NCBI GenBank assembly: GCA_914767715.1
Contig: OU612074.1
Span: 13,626,062-13,690,061, forward strand
Direction of reading: 5' to 3'
Origin: Membranipora membranacea
Taxonomy: Eukaryota > Bryozoa > Gymnolaemata > Cheilostomatida > Membraniporidae
DNA: 64,000 nucleotides
A program made the translations under genes and the position numbers. Shown here one piece after another: positions 1-12,360 of this stretch. The number at the start of each line of letters is the position of its first letter. Positions within the stretch are counted from its first letter, which is position 1. Below the pieces are notes generated by a model. The model searched no databases and was not told where the DNA came from. It worked only from the letters and a program-made list of their open reading frames with translations.

Positions 1-40
1 AATTATGGTGTTTTATGGCCACTTTTTTCATTTAGCTTTC

Positions 41-79
41 TAGGGGCGGCACTGGCAGTGCCTTCCGTCCGCCCCTAGC
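41..79. repeat. GC-rich short hairpin
   Basis: A 10-bp inverted repeat (CTAGGGGCGG and its complement) encloses a second small inverted repeat around GGCACTGGCAGTGCC. It stands out from the AT-rich surroundings. Its role is unknown and it may be the tip of a foldback element. Confidence 0.4.
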
Positions 80-1083
80 ACTATATACCTGCTTTATATA
101 TTACAATTAAACACTATAGGATGCACGGAAACTGTGAAAATATCATTATTAGAGAGTTTATTTATTCGTAACCTAGATAAAATTTGATATGAACATTTCA
201 AAAGGGAAAACTCCCAATATTAAAACACTGGTAACAAACAAATTCTCGTATGCCAAAGTCCTCATCGAAATCAGAGAACCATTCAACTTCGCTACGATCA
301 GAACTATCTGTAGTAAGTATAATTACCTGGTGTAGATGTCTGATGTACGTAAGGGCTGGCCAGCCTAACTAATGAGTACTCATATAACTAGGTTATAAGT
401 TTCAGCAACCGGTAGACTTTTATTTTTCAGCAGATCTGGTCTCCTCATGGTCATCAACTGACTTTTCTGACTCCAATATCAAAGTGCATAATATGTGGAT
501 AATAGGGTGGTCATGTGTCCATGAACTTTGGCTTTTTAAATTTTTGCGAAATCGCCGGTTTGCTCCCACTCCGAAATATTTTGTGAAGTCGTCATATTGT
601 GCTTGATTTATCTGATATAATGGTTGTGGCATCATACCTGACAAGTCTCCCTTTTTGGTAGGGAGGCTCCCAGTTTTTAGGGTCTTTTTCCACCCCCTCC
701 CTATCTCCCTTTTTCCTCCTTTTTTTCCCACCTCAACAGTGCATATACCTATCATATTGCTTATTACCATTACTGCTCGTATGTAAAGTCAGTTGAAAGG
801 ACCCAATTCATGATATGAAAGCTCAAGTTTTGGCTTTTAAATATGACAAATGATGGCTGGATTGTGCCGGCACTGCGGGACGCAGAGCCGTATTCTGGGT
901 TGAGAGTTTGTCCGTGGAGACCTCCTGAGTTCTTGGTCTACCTACTTGTCATGTATGTGTGGCATAACATTTAGAGGTTTTTGGTGCCCTTCTATTAAGA
1001 CCTTTCTGATGTTTACAAACAGTAAACCTCCGGACTGCTTCAAACCCGCAGCTGCAGAACATGGAGGTGTAGGTAGAGATATT
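80..1083. other. Gene-poor stretch with one unassigned ORF
   Basis: No recognisable gene. A 116-codon minus-strand ORF at 420-770 has a fairly balanced composition and a lysine/arginine-rich middle, but I recognise no domain. It could be a decayed gag-like or host exon, or chance. Nothing else in this stretch could be interpreted. Confidence 0.3.
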
Positions 1084-1350
1084 CACTGGCTCAAGATTGG
1101 AGACATTGCAGTCTGGCCTTTGCTCAGTACTATGATTATCAGCTAACATGTTTTGGAAATTCACAATCACTGGCTCACAATTGGAGACATTGCAGTCAGG
1201 CCTTGGCTCTGTATTATGATTATCAGCTAGCATGTTTTGGAAATTCACAATCACTGGCTCAAGATTAGAGACATGTAGTCAGGTCTAGGCTCAGTACTAT
1301 GATTATTTGCTATGTTTCGGAAATTCACAATCTCTGGCTCAAGATTAGAG
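1084..1350. repeat. 84-bp tandem repeat, about three copies
   Basis: The landmark CACTGGCTCA recurs at 1084, 1168 and 1252, exactly 84 bp apart, and a diverged version recurs at about 1332. Each unit carries a GGAGACATTGCAGTC-like segment and a TATGATTATCAGCTA-like segment. Overlapping ORFs on both strands here are translations of this repeat and are not genes. Confidence 0.85.
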
Positions 1351-1804
1351 ACTGCTATATGTTCAAACAGTACTAATCAGATAGAGCTTGTGGTTCGGTT
1401 CGGGGCTGCCCCCGAGGCTTTGCTAAATACTGTTAGATTTTGTTTGAGGCTACTTTCAGTTCATTTTCTTTTACAGATGCAGAAGAACAAACAAAAAACG
1501 GACGTGTATTTAGTAATAAGACTTTTTATTACTATTCACGAATAATAATTAAATGATACAATGTATTCATGTATATTATTTGGTATCTAAGCTGTCTTTC
1601 TTGGTCTGTGTTGGCTCTTCAGTTTTTATTCTTCTTTAACTGCAAAAGAGAAGCAAAGAGAAGCAGAGAATACAAATAGGATTCGACTTGGTTATATTTA
1701 TACGATATAAGTACAGTGATTCCAGTTCGTAAAGTCAAAGGAATGAGACTAAAGATCTCACCTGCTTTGCTTAAATGATGGGGAGTTTCTCCTCTTCACC
1801 TCCG
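1351..1804. other. No recognisable feature
   Basis: AT-rich single-copy-looking DNA between two tandem repeats. I see no exon, RNA gene or repeat I can support. Confidence 0.4.
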
Positions 1805-2365
1805 GAGAGGCAACGCCTAGATTTCTGATACCTCAGGATTTCTCCTTGAATGCTGCTACTATGGGATTAAACCCAGTCTGGTACTTCAGGATTTCTCCTG
1901 GTATTCTGCTGCTACTTCGGGATTAAACCTTGTGTGGTACTTCAGGATTTCTCCTGGTATTCTGCTGCTACCTCGGGATCAAACCCGGTCTGGTACTTCA
2001 GGATTTCTCCTGGTATCTCAGGATTTAACGTGGTCTCCTACCTCGGGATTAAAGCAGGTACTTCAGGATTTAACCTGGTCTCCTACCTCTGGATTAAACC
2101 AGGTACCTCGGAATTTAACCTGGTCTCCTACCTAGGGATTAAACCCGGTACCTCAGGATTTAACCTGGTCTCCTACCTAGGGATTAAACCCGGTCTCGTA
2201 CCTCAGGATTTAACCTGGTTTCCTACCTGTGGATTAAACCCGGTACCTCATAATTTAACCTGGTCTCCTACCTCGGGATTAAACCCGGTCTCGTACCTCA
2301 GGATTTAACCTGGTCTCCTACCTCAGGATTAAACCCGGTCTCGTACCTCAGGATATAACCTGGGA
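1805..2365. repeat. Minisatellite of roughly 45-60 bp units
   Basis: Units contain the core ACCTCAGGATTTAACCTGG, then TCCTACCTNGGGATTAAACC. Length varies: about 59 bp at the left, where the units carry TTTCTCCTGGTATTCTGCTG, and 45-50 bp at the right. The array appears to have grown in stages from two related unit types. Two overlapping plus-strand ORFs here are repeat translations. Confidence 0.85.
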
Positions 2366-3895
2366 CCTGCTGCTGAGAAGGTCTGCTATAAACGATACTA
2401 TGTATCAGCCACTCCCGAGGGTGGTATAGAGGCAGTTTTGCGCTTGTCGGATTGCCTGTATTAAGCTGCTGGCTAACAAGTCACAATCCAAGAAATAACT
2501 CAGAGTGCGGTGTTCTGCTTACTGGTAATGCCTGCGGCCAACCCAGAAAGGCTTAAACCCATCTAGATGGCCGTCGTCACTAGCACCATATCTCAATTAT
2601 CTCCAAAAAGTTCATGCCGACCAATTATATCCCTTGGCAGCGCTGACGGCTTGGCGATGGTTGCTTTCGTCCTTTCTGTTGGAGCACAGGGACACCTGTT
2701 GATGGAGAGTTTGGGTTCAAGAGAAATAACTGCCAGGAGGCATGGTTGTCATAACCCGAGCACACCACCGTCTTGGCCCAATTAGCCTAATGAGCCATTA
2801 CGTGGTTATTGGAGTTGCGCCGTTTTATTCTTAGGGAAGACAACTCATCTAAACTTACAACAGATGCCCCTTGCAAAATTGGGATCTTCAGAACAAGGAA
2901 CTATTCCCTTGCTCATGATCTCATATTTTTCACCCCTTTCTTATTTGCCCAATAGTAGCTCGCTATATAGCACAGTGAGGAGAGGAAACTTGTGAAAATT
3001 TGGTTTTCCAGTGGTCTCTAGCTGCTGTATCGGCTTTTACCGTGGTGGCTCTTGAAAAAGTCCAGTCTCGGAGTTGTCCCCTTGATAGGTCTAGAAAACC
3101 TCCAGATCAAACTTTATTATCGACTCAACTAGAATGAGGATAACTGTTGTCAGAACAGAGTGGCACCTCTTCATATCTTGAAGTACTGGACATCCAGTCC
3201 TACATGTACCATGAGTTTTCAGGAATAATAGTATCCTGTATTTATATTAACTGGTATCTTGCTCGATACCCTGATCAATGAACTGAGTTCATTGCTCCAT
3301 TTGATGGAGTAAATTCATCCAGAAGTTGTACTTGTTACTACGTGACCCTTGCGGCCACTTATCACCATCATGTGGTAATTAATGATGCTTGATACAATGA
3401 TACTATGGAATCTTAGTAGGGAGACTGCACTAGCTCCACTTCGATATATTTAGAGACAACACAGTGGAACAATAATTTATATAACAATGCCTATTTGCAT
3501 TGCTTTAATCAATTGGTAATCATCATCATCATCATCCCACATTGTGATCAGTCGTGTATATGGATGAGTGCCACTCATAACAATAGATTCTATATATATC
3601 TTGCTCTGACTCTCAGTATGTAAAGTAGGCTTAAATCATGAGCCATGGACTGGAAGAGTCATAGTATCATAACAGCAAGTTGCGACCACCTTATTGTGAG
3701 TATGCAGAGGGTACATGAACTATTTACCACAGCTTTTACAGAGTCTGATCTTTAGACAGGTTTATGGTATATTTGACCTGTATTTGAATTTGATTAATAA
3801 TACGGTTATATGTATTTATGACCATTTTATTTGGGTTTGAACCACAAAATAGAGAACATTTTAAACGTAATGCATAATCAATTTCGCCAGACCTG
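2366..3895. other. No recognisable gene
   Basis: About 1.5 kb without a supportable exon. A small (ATC)n run lies near 3520-3535. Some of it may be the 3' flank or LTR side of the minus-strand gypsy element that starts near 4 kb, but I could not identify an LTR pair. Confidence 0.35.
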
Positions 3896-3896
3896 T

Positions 3897-3968
3897 CTGT
3901 AGTCTAGCAGCTAGACTAGCAGCTAGACTAGCAGCTAGACTAGCAGCTGTCTGTAGTCTAGCAGCTAG
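3897..3968. repeat. 12-bp tandem repeat (AGCAGCTAGACT)n
   Basis: Several 12-bp units rich in CTAG and AGCT, so the array is partly self-complementary. It sits next to the end of the gypsy-derived ORFs and may have arisen in the element's 3' flank. Confidence 0.7.
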
Positions 3969-6900
3969 TATCTCGGGTTTGAGCAGCGCCCGGTCCTGGA
4001 CGTGGTGTCCGCCATCGAGGGTCTCCCTCCATCTGTGTTGTGTCCATCATAGTGGTGGAACACATGGAGGCGGATCGAGAGCTGGGCATATCGCCCTGAA
4101 TCATTGCTATCTGGCCCACCTTGTACTGTTATAGTGGTGTCGGTTGCTTTGTGCTGGCTCTCCTGATTGATACTCTCTACCAATGCAGCAGCTGTCCCTG
4201 GCACTACCGCCTTGGACGGTGTGGGTATATCTTTGGGAGGTCTGTTCTTGTTATTTCTGTAGGAGCCTGCAACCCTTTTGGCGATGCCTGTTAGTTTGGC
4301 TCGTCCCCTCGACCTCTTCCTCCTCTTCCCCTCGGTGGCAGAGGGGCCTCTTCCCTCGGGATTAGGATGGCTGGTGTCCTGGCCCATTTTAATTGCTGGT
4401 TTCCTGGTCTCTTTTGGTGGTTTTACTGGAGAGATTGGTTTCCCTTTATCAGGTGAGTCCCGTACGTCTCCCAGGTCGACATCCACTACGTTAGAAGCTC
4501 CATCGATATCAATTTCCAGCTCAGAACCATGGTCTAGCTCCCCTTGACATTCTCCATAGTGCGTCACCATGTCAGACAAGACTCTGCGTGTGGTTTTATA
4601 ATCTTGGATGGAGGCGGGGCTACCAAGCCATGGTGTTGCCCTCGCCTGTATGCGGCATTGTCTTTACTCTGGTGAACCCATCAGGAAGTCGTCAAACCTG
4701 ATTGGTCGGTTCCGGCGCCCATTCGAGCGGACCATTGTGACAAACTCGTCACTATTCCCATTGTCCAAACTGGTTTCAGTCCTATTATGCTCCATATTAG
4801 GGCCTGCGCTATCCTGGCTACCTTCATCGGGGCTAGCGGGTAGCAGCTCACCCGGTAGCGGTAACCCCATACCATCGGCCGATGAGTAGCCGTTTTCATG
4901 GTACAATTTAAGGCGAGAATGATGTTCAATCACATCCCTATCACCTCTCTTAGTACGTATGAGTCAAAGTCCATCCTTTTCTTGATGGTAAATGGCCCAT
5001 AGTACCGAATTTCTAGTTTGCTCGGTTTGTTCAGCTCGGATTTCTTCTTTTAAAAGCATATGGATAGCCCCATCAAAATGGCATTCTTCAGCCAATAAAT
5101 TCCTCTGTTTGTTGTACACCTCATAGAGAGTATTATCCAGTGCTTTTATATATTCTGTTACAGGTTCCGGATCAGTTTCTGGGCACATTACCTGACATAG
5201 CCGGGTCTCCCAACTGAGCATTATTCTGTTTTGGGTGAAGCCGGTAGCTGGATGAGGTGTTGCCCGGTAGGCTATCATTACCGTTTCCAGCACTTCTTCC
5301 CACTCTCGGTTGGCATCAGCCTCAACAGAGGTACGTCAACCTTCCCATTTCCATTGACCGGGTTTAAGAAATGGGTCGAGAGTTTCCCAACCCGTTTCTT
5401 TCCGGACACTGGTTATCATAATGAGGCCCCTGACAATGCCTACATGGCCTACAGCTGATGAAAGAAGGGTGATCTCCCTTACAATGTTTACATAGTTGTC
5501 CTCGGCTACCACTTGGGCCATTCGGTGTTTGTAAGTGTCCTACTGAAGTAAGCTACTACTTGCTCCTCTCCATTTTCTAATTGTGAAAGCACTCCCCCGG
5601 TCCCATCATTATTAGCGTCGGTATCAAGAATGTATTGTAGTTTAGGATCTGGGTATCCCTGTGTTGGTGCCTGTACTAGGGCCGTCTTTAGCTTCAGGAA
5701 CGCTTCTTTTTCAGCATCTCCCAAAATCCAGGTACTATTTTTCCCCGCCGGCCTTGTAAGTGGTTTCAGTATTATGGCAAACCTCTCCACATATTGGTGG
5801 AAATACCCCACAGTCCCAAGGAAAGCATGTAAGCACTTTATATTGTGGGGGGTCAGCCACTCTTCTACAGCCCGTGTTTTGTTTGGTTTTGCTGCGATAC
5901 CCTATGAATTTACGACATGATATTTTACTTCAGTGCGGAAAAGTTTGTATTTCCCTGGTTTGAGTTTGAAGCCCGCTTCTTGAAACCATTGTAAAACTTC
6001 GGACAGTCTTTCTACATGTGTCTGAAAATTGGGCGATCTCACTATGACATCATCTAGATAAAGTAGTATAGTTTTCCAATGTAGTCCATATAAAACTCTC
6101 TCCATTAACCTCTGAAAGGTGGCAGGTGCAGATGTAAGGCCAAAAGGAAGTAATTGTTCACTTCCATAGACCACAATTCTTGTTATAAATGCAGACTTCT
6201 CTTGTGCATCTTTGTTGAGAGGCACTTTCCAATAGCCGCTAATCAAATCTAGCGTGCTAAAAGTTTTACTTCCAGCTAGGGAGTCCAAGCTTTCATGTAT
6301 CCTTGGATTGTGTTTCTTGTTTCGTAACAGAATTGAGGTGTCTGTAATCCATGCAGAATCGCCAGGAGTTATATTTCTTCCTGACTAGGACTACCGGGGC
6401 TGTCAGATGGCTCTATTAGTTTATCTAGTAACTTCTTCACCTGTTTTCAACCTCGATTACCTTCTCTGGTCCTAGACAGCCTGCTGCTGATTTATAGGAC
6501 TGTGGTACCTGGTACTATGGGTATTTCTTGCTGTACCAGCGTAGTAGATCCCATATCATCATGTCCTTTGCTGAACGCCTCGGCATATTTGTTCAGTTAC
6601 CGTGTTATAGTTGTCTGCCCCTTTTTTGAACAAGCATCCTTAGTACCTGCCAGGAGGTCTTTTAGGTGTTCTTGCACCTTGAACTATCTACTCTGACATT
6701 CTCTGAATAATTGTTTGGTGTTTTGATCCTCATCTACTGCTGTAAAAGATCCAATGGCAGTCCCTGTTTTGAGTTCTAGGGGTCTGTCCTCTGGGTGTAA
6801 TGCTCTGACAAGGATGCCTTTTAGGGCTAGGCTGATTTAAACTTGTAGCTAACAGGCATCTGTCATTACCTTCAAAGGTTGTCATTCTACAGGTTATTGT

Positions 6901-7000
6901 TACTTCAGATAATGCCGGTAGTATGGTGGTTTTTGACCTGTTTGAATAACTGAAAGACAATGTGGTCTTGCATTCATTCAAAAATCTCAGTCATATAGGC
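3965..7000 (-). mobile_element. Degenerate Ty3/gypsy retrotransposon pol
   Basis: Read right to left, the fragments follow gypsy pol order. 6981-6730 resembles the segment between protease and reverse transcriptase (PALSEVTITCR, SLNQPSPK). About 6410-5902 is reverse transcriptase with TLDLISGYWKV and the catalytic YLDDVIV. 5811-5506 is RNase H, with an FLKLKTAL-like segment and the DTDANNDGTGG active-site region. 5521-5336 is a scrap of the integrase zinc-finger region. 5293-4964 is the integrase carboxy-terminal part (MIAYRATPHPATGFTQN). 4933-4664 is the pol tail (HHSRLKLYHE, then RRNRPIRFDDF). The integrase DDE core is missing between RNase H and 5293. Frameshifts and stops break the frame throughout, so the copy cannot be active. 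A proline/lysine-rich ORF at 4579-3965 may be a downstream element ORF. No LTRs were identified. Confidence 0.88.
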
Positions 7001-7195
7001 ACGTCTTAGGGCCAGAGAACACGAGATGGATGGTCAAATTAATAGCAAAGTGACAGTAAAATTTGATGCTGACAACACTACATCTCAATTGACCTGTTTG
7101 AATAACTGATAGACAGTGTTGTCTTGCATTCATTCAAAAATCTCAGTCACATAGGCACTAAAGGTCAGGGAGCAAGAGATTGATGGTCAGCAACC
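6925..7195. repeat. Diverged direct repeat, about 100 bp, two copies
   Basis: A block starting GACCTGTTTGAATAACTGA and running through ATTCATTCAAAAATCTCAGT occurs at about 6936-7040 and again at about 7092-7190, with substitutions and a small indel. The first copy lies in the gypsy protease/RT linker region and the second abuts the 28S-like sequence. The repeat therefore sits at the junction between the retroelement and the rDNA remnant. Confidence 0.7.
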
Positions 7196-7824
7196 AGAGC
7201 GGACTCGCGCTGGACATGCGCTCACTGCGATGCGATCGAGAGGAAATCAACTTTATATTCCTGAACCTGACAGTGGAGATCGGCCCCTAAGAGCCCAGTG
7301 TGGTAACGCAACCAAACGCGGGGATGTCGATCCCGGGAAGAGCTCTCATTTCTTTGTTAGTAGCTTACTCCCTGGAATCGGATCGCCGAGAGATATTAAA
7401 GCCTTGTGCCTCACGCGGCGTCTAGAATTTCGGCCATTCAAAACCTGGAGTTAGTGAAATTTTCACGTCAAGCATAACCCGAATCCGCAGTAGGGCTCCC
7501 AGGTGAACAGTCACTAATGTATAGAAAAATGTAGGGAAGGGTAGTCGACAAATTAGAACCGTATTTTTTGGCAAAGGAATGGCTCTGAGTTGCCAGATGC
7601 TTCGGTTCGTGGCCAAAAGCCACAGCAAAAAGCGTTTGGTAAAAACGCGCGGCAAAAACCACGTGATGTGCCGGCAGGGCTGGGCGAGCCCTTGGGGGCG
7701 GCTGTGGCTTTTGCTGGGGTCTGCTTTGCGGCCAGCGCAGACACAGAAAGGAACCGGGAACATGAAAGGATGTAATGCGATGTCCGCCGTGCAGTGTTGA
7801 CGCAATGTGTTTTCTACTTTGATT

Positions 7825-8734
7825 GTCTAAGTCAGCTGTGGGCAACCTGCGGCCTTTTTGCCAGTGCGGCCTTATGGGTAATATTTTGCGGCCTAATTAT
7901 GGCCTTATGCCTGTAAAACTTTTTATACATTATTTTTGATTCCCCTTTTTTTATGTGGAGAACCAAGTATGCATAGCGCTCTGTAAGCTCAAAATATTTC
8001 TAAATATGCTAGTGGCTGTATTATGAATGTAGCTTAGCTTCCCAGCCACTCTTACTACTTTATCAAGTTGTTTTCCTTTCGAAATAACACAAAACAGTGA
8101 CCTTTGGATGTTAAAATTACAAGTTTCTCTAACATTATAATAATTTTTTTTTGCAAAACAGTCTCTGTGGACAAAAATTCCCTTTGTGACGAGTGCTCCT
8201 GCATTATGGCTGAAATGTTCCATATTGAATTCTCCATTTCACAATCATTTGTGAAAATTTCCCTCCTTTGAGAGTGGGCGGGAGCTGTGAGGTGAAAACT
8301 TTGGCAGGACACGAAAAATATTTTAAATTTTTTTTTTCGCTCCGCGAAAATACTTCCTTCTCCATCAAAACAGTCCTGTATGAACTTTATTTACACTTTA
8401 TACCCTGGGAGGGCGCTACAGCACCCCTCCCGCACCCACCCTCCTCTTTGTCTTACACATTACATGGGGATACAGACATGTACACAATCAAATCATGAGG
8501 TAAAATGACATCACAAAACTCAGAAGATTAGATAAACCAGTATTTCTGCTGAGTTGATGGTTTTATACTGCAGTTTTAGACATAAATCTGTTTTGGTTTT
8601 TACACAAGTGGGAATGCCAATATTGCTACTCTCGTTCCAATTTTATCCCTGAAAAATATGTTGCGGCCTTTTGAATTGATCTGGCGTAAAATGTGGCCTT
8701 TTTCAAGAAAAGGTTGCCCACCCATGGTCTAAGT
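7825..8734. mobile_element. Non-autonomous hAT-type element with 8-bp TSD
   Basis: The element proper is 7833-8726 (894 bp). It begins CAGCTGTGGGCAACCT and ends AGGTTGCCCACCCATG, so the termini are imperfect inverted repeats around GTGGGCAACCT, with the CA.. start typical of hAT elements. It is flanked by perfect 8-bp direct repeats GTCTAAGT at 7825-7832 and 8727-8734, and removing it restores continuous 28S homology. GCGGCC motifs near both ends are typical of hAT subterminal repeats. No transposase ORF is visible, so it would need enzyme from elsewhere. It inserted into the rDNA copy at a normally conserved site. Confidence 0.93.
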
Positions 8735-9613
8735 GAAGGAATTGAACCAAGCGCCGATAAACGACGGGAGTAACTTTGACTATGTTAAGGTAGCCAAATG
8801 CCATGTCATCTAATTATGGACGCGCATGAATGGAGTAACGATGCTCCCATGTTCCCTATTTGTTTTCTAGCGAAACCACAGCTGAGAGAATGGGCAAATG
8901 GAGTGAGGAAAGAAGACCCTGTTGAGCGTGACTAGTTTGATATTGTAAAGAGGCACGAGAGGTGCAGGGAGCCGCTCGCGACAATAATGAAACACCGCTA
9001 CTCCCGTCATTTCTTGACCTATACAACAATACAGAAGGTGTGCGTTGCTTGTCGGCGCTCGGCATTCACGTATAAGAAGCCACCCTCGGCCTTTTGGGGC
9101 CTGCGGCAATCTTCTCTGAAGACAGTGTCAGGCGGTGAGATCGAATGAGGCAGTACATCTGTCAAAAGTTAGCACAAATGTCTCAAGATGAGCTCAGCGA
9201 GAACATGAACCTTGCGATGAGCAAAAGGGAAAAAGCTCACTTGATTTTGATTTTAAGTACGAATAGTCTGCGAAAGCGGGGCCTTTTGATCCTTGCGACT
9301 GTTCAGAGCTTGGGGCGTGAGGTGTTATAAAATTTACCGCAGGGATAACCTGCTTGTGGCACCTGAGCATTGATAGCGACGTTGCTTTTTGATCTTTCGA
9401 TATCGGCCCTTCCTAGAATTGCGAAGCAGAATTCGCCAAGCGTTGGATTGTTCAGCCACTAAAATGGAACATGAGTTAGGTATAAACCGTTGTGTTAGTT
9501 TTGCCCTACTGTAGACAAGTGGTTACGCTGATAATCCTGCCCAGTATGAGAGGAACCAGAGGTTCATACAATTGGGACATATGCCTGATAGATCAGATCA
9601 ATGGTGTGTGCTA

Positions 9614-9650
9614 CCAATGAACTAAACCTTAGTTTAGTTCATTGGTGCTA
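9614..9650. repeat. Palindrome inserted in the 28S remnant
   Basis: ACCAATGAACTAAA and its complement TTTAGTTCATTGGT are separated by a 6-nt spacer, and GCTACC occurs on both sides. Normal 28S has no such hairpin here, only a single GCTACCATCTG context. It looks like a small inverted duplication or a tiny palindromic insertion made after the rDNA copy was already dead. Confidence 0.75.
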
Positions 9651-9870
9651 CCATCTGCCGGTTAATGGATGAGCGCCTCTAAGCCAGAAATTGACAGGTT
9701 GCGCCACCTGTTTGGAGGCAGCAATAATCTCATGTACATTGACTCTGAGGCCCGCTTAGCTACAGCGGGATGGTCCGCTAGAGGTTGATCACAGGCCCAC
9801 TCTAGCGTATGCAAACAACCTAGATTGCGGCCAGTGCCTTGTACTCATGGACTACGGACCCTTGACAAAT

Positions 9871-10519
9871 TGTGTGAGTAGCACCAAGTGCAGGAATGAT
9901 GGTAAGACCCCCAGATTAAACAGTTTTAAATATGAATGAAAACCTACCTGATCAAGTACTGACTGTCTGTGTATGTAAACCTCTTGTAGAAAGCATCTTC
10001 TCAAAAGTTTATCTCTCACATAAATGGCCTTACCAGGCTAGTTATGCATGGCATGCCCTCCTCGCGAAGTCATGGGATTGTTATAAATTCAGGTATACAC
10101 AACTCTGCAAGTAAAAGTGGTCATGGGAATTAGCTTAGAATTATCAGAAATTCATCTGCTGATAACCTAACACTTTGATAACATTGACTGGTTGATATAT
10201 ATATTAAATTAGCTGGTCAACATGTACATGTACAGAGCCACCCTTAACCTAAGGAGTGGTTCTGTGTAAGATGTAAGGTGAAGAGCATAACTTTGAAATT
10301 ATTTTTCTTCAATTGGTTCTCACGCCATTATATATGGGTTCACAACTCCCGCTGCTCTTCTTTAAGAAAAAAAAGATTATACAACGACAATGAACAGTCC
10401 CAAAACACGTTATGCTAGCACCATATTTTATTTACAAACTACCTGTTCCAAGACTGCGAATTCAGAATAATATACTAATAACGTTTTGAATATTATGATT
10501 TTGAATGGGTACCTGATAT
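9871..10519. other. No recognisable feature
   Basis: AT-rich DNA between the rDNA remnant and the LINE. The only ORF is 60 codons (9932-10114) with no recognisable content. Confidence 0.35.
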
Positions 10520-11690
<1,171 letters not shown>

Positions 11691-11914
11691 GGTTCATTAT
11701 GCTATTGTTGTTGGATGAAAAGCTGAAAACCCAAAACTAGTTTTCAATCCTGATAGGATAAGATTCAAATCAGGGGGTGGCCAGAACCACACAAACCCAA
11801 TTGAAAACTTCTTAAGGCTTATGCAAACCAACCATATGACATATTTTAATAATATAATTATAACAGTAGAATCGCCAAATCCGCTGACTCAAAACTAGTT
11901 ACAGCACAGTACAG

Positions 11915-12060
11915 CATCACCTAGAATGCTCAATAGAGCATGGCCTAAAAATGCTATAATTGAATGTTCCAGGTCAGAATCAGCTCATTTAGGACTTCCA
12001 TTTGCTATTTGTTTCATTAAAAAGCTATGGAGGCTGGTGACCCAGAAGGAGCTTACAATA
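11915..12060 (-). repeat. Fragment of the 48-kb/53-kb repeat family
   Basis: Contains CTAGAATGCTCAATAGAGCA, a TTCCAGGTCAGAATCAGCTC-like block and TTAGGACTTCCATTTGCTAT. These match, in opposite orientation, the interval near 48,820-48,960 and its copy near 53,620-53,760. A further distant copy lies at about 40,200-40,620. Confidence 0.7.
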
Positions 12061-12300
12061 CCCAACCTAGTGTTAATTCACATCCTCAAGGATTTTCGCC
12101 TCCCCTACCACTTTTCCTAACCTACGACCATGCATAGTTTTCACCTGTATATAGATTAAATAGTCACTGATTGATTTTTGTAAGTTGCTCCTAGCCAGAC
12201 CTGACATCATCCGCTGAAACCGAGCTAGGTCAACACAACACGTAACATCACCATGATCAAAGTATGATGATTAACTTGATACAACCGAACTGGTGCAAAC

Positions 12301-12360
12301 TAGCCTTGTCACGCTGCGGCCGACGGGTTTTGGTTTTTTGGTGGCCGCGTGACAAGGCTA
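12301..12360. mobile_element. 60-bp palindromic micro-MITE with 9-bp TSD
   Basis: The ends TAGCCTTGTCACGC and GCGTGACAAGGCTA are perfect inverted repeats, and GCGGCC/GGCCGC continues the pairing inward. GGTGCAAAC occurs immediately before (12292-12300) and after (12361-12369), a perfect 9-bp target duplication. A 9-bp duplication is typical of Mutator-like elements. Related ends occur near 15,603-15,642, 19,968-19,985, 42,655-42,672 and 60,796-60,835. Confidence 0.85.

Larger units (their letters stand above)
7200..9870 (+). pseudogene. 28S rRNA pseudogene, split by a hAT insertion
   Basis: Two blocks, about 7200-7832 and 8727-9870, match large-subunit rRNA in order. Block one carries ATTCCTGAACCTG-, GGTAACGCAACC-, CAGGTGAACAG- and GTTGACGCAATGTG-like tracts. 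Block two carries GGAGTAACTTTGACTATG, AAGACCCTGTTGAG, GCAGGGATAAC, GAAGCAGAATTCGCC, GAGAGGAACCAGAGG and GCCTCTAAGCC. Both are far too diverged for a living 28S gene. The peptidyl-transferase tract reads CGATATCGG at 9398-9406 where the near-universal form is CGATGTCGG. GGATAAC is followed by CTGC instead of TGGC. The sarcin-ricin stem has TATGAGAG for TACGAGAG. The 5' third of 28S, 5.8S and 18S are absent. A 32-bp palindrome interrupts it near 9615-9648. Overlapping ORFs at 7422-7845 and 8856-9330 are spurious. Confidence 0.92.

Noticed and set aside
1932-2308. Two overlapping ORFs of 67 and 124 codons
   Set aside because: Both are translations of the 45-60 bp minisatellite in different frames.
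7422-7845. Several overlapping ORFs on both strands
   Set aside because: The sequence is 28S rRNA-like, so the open frames are incidental to GC-richer rDNA.
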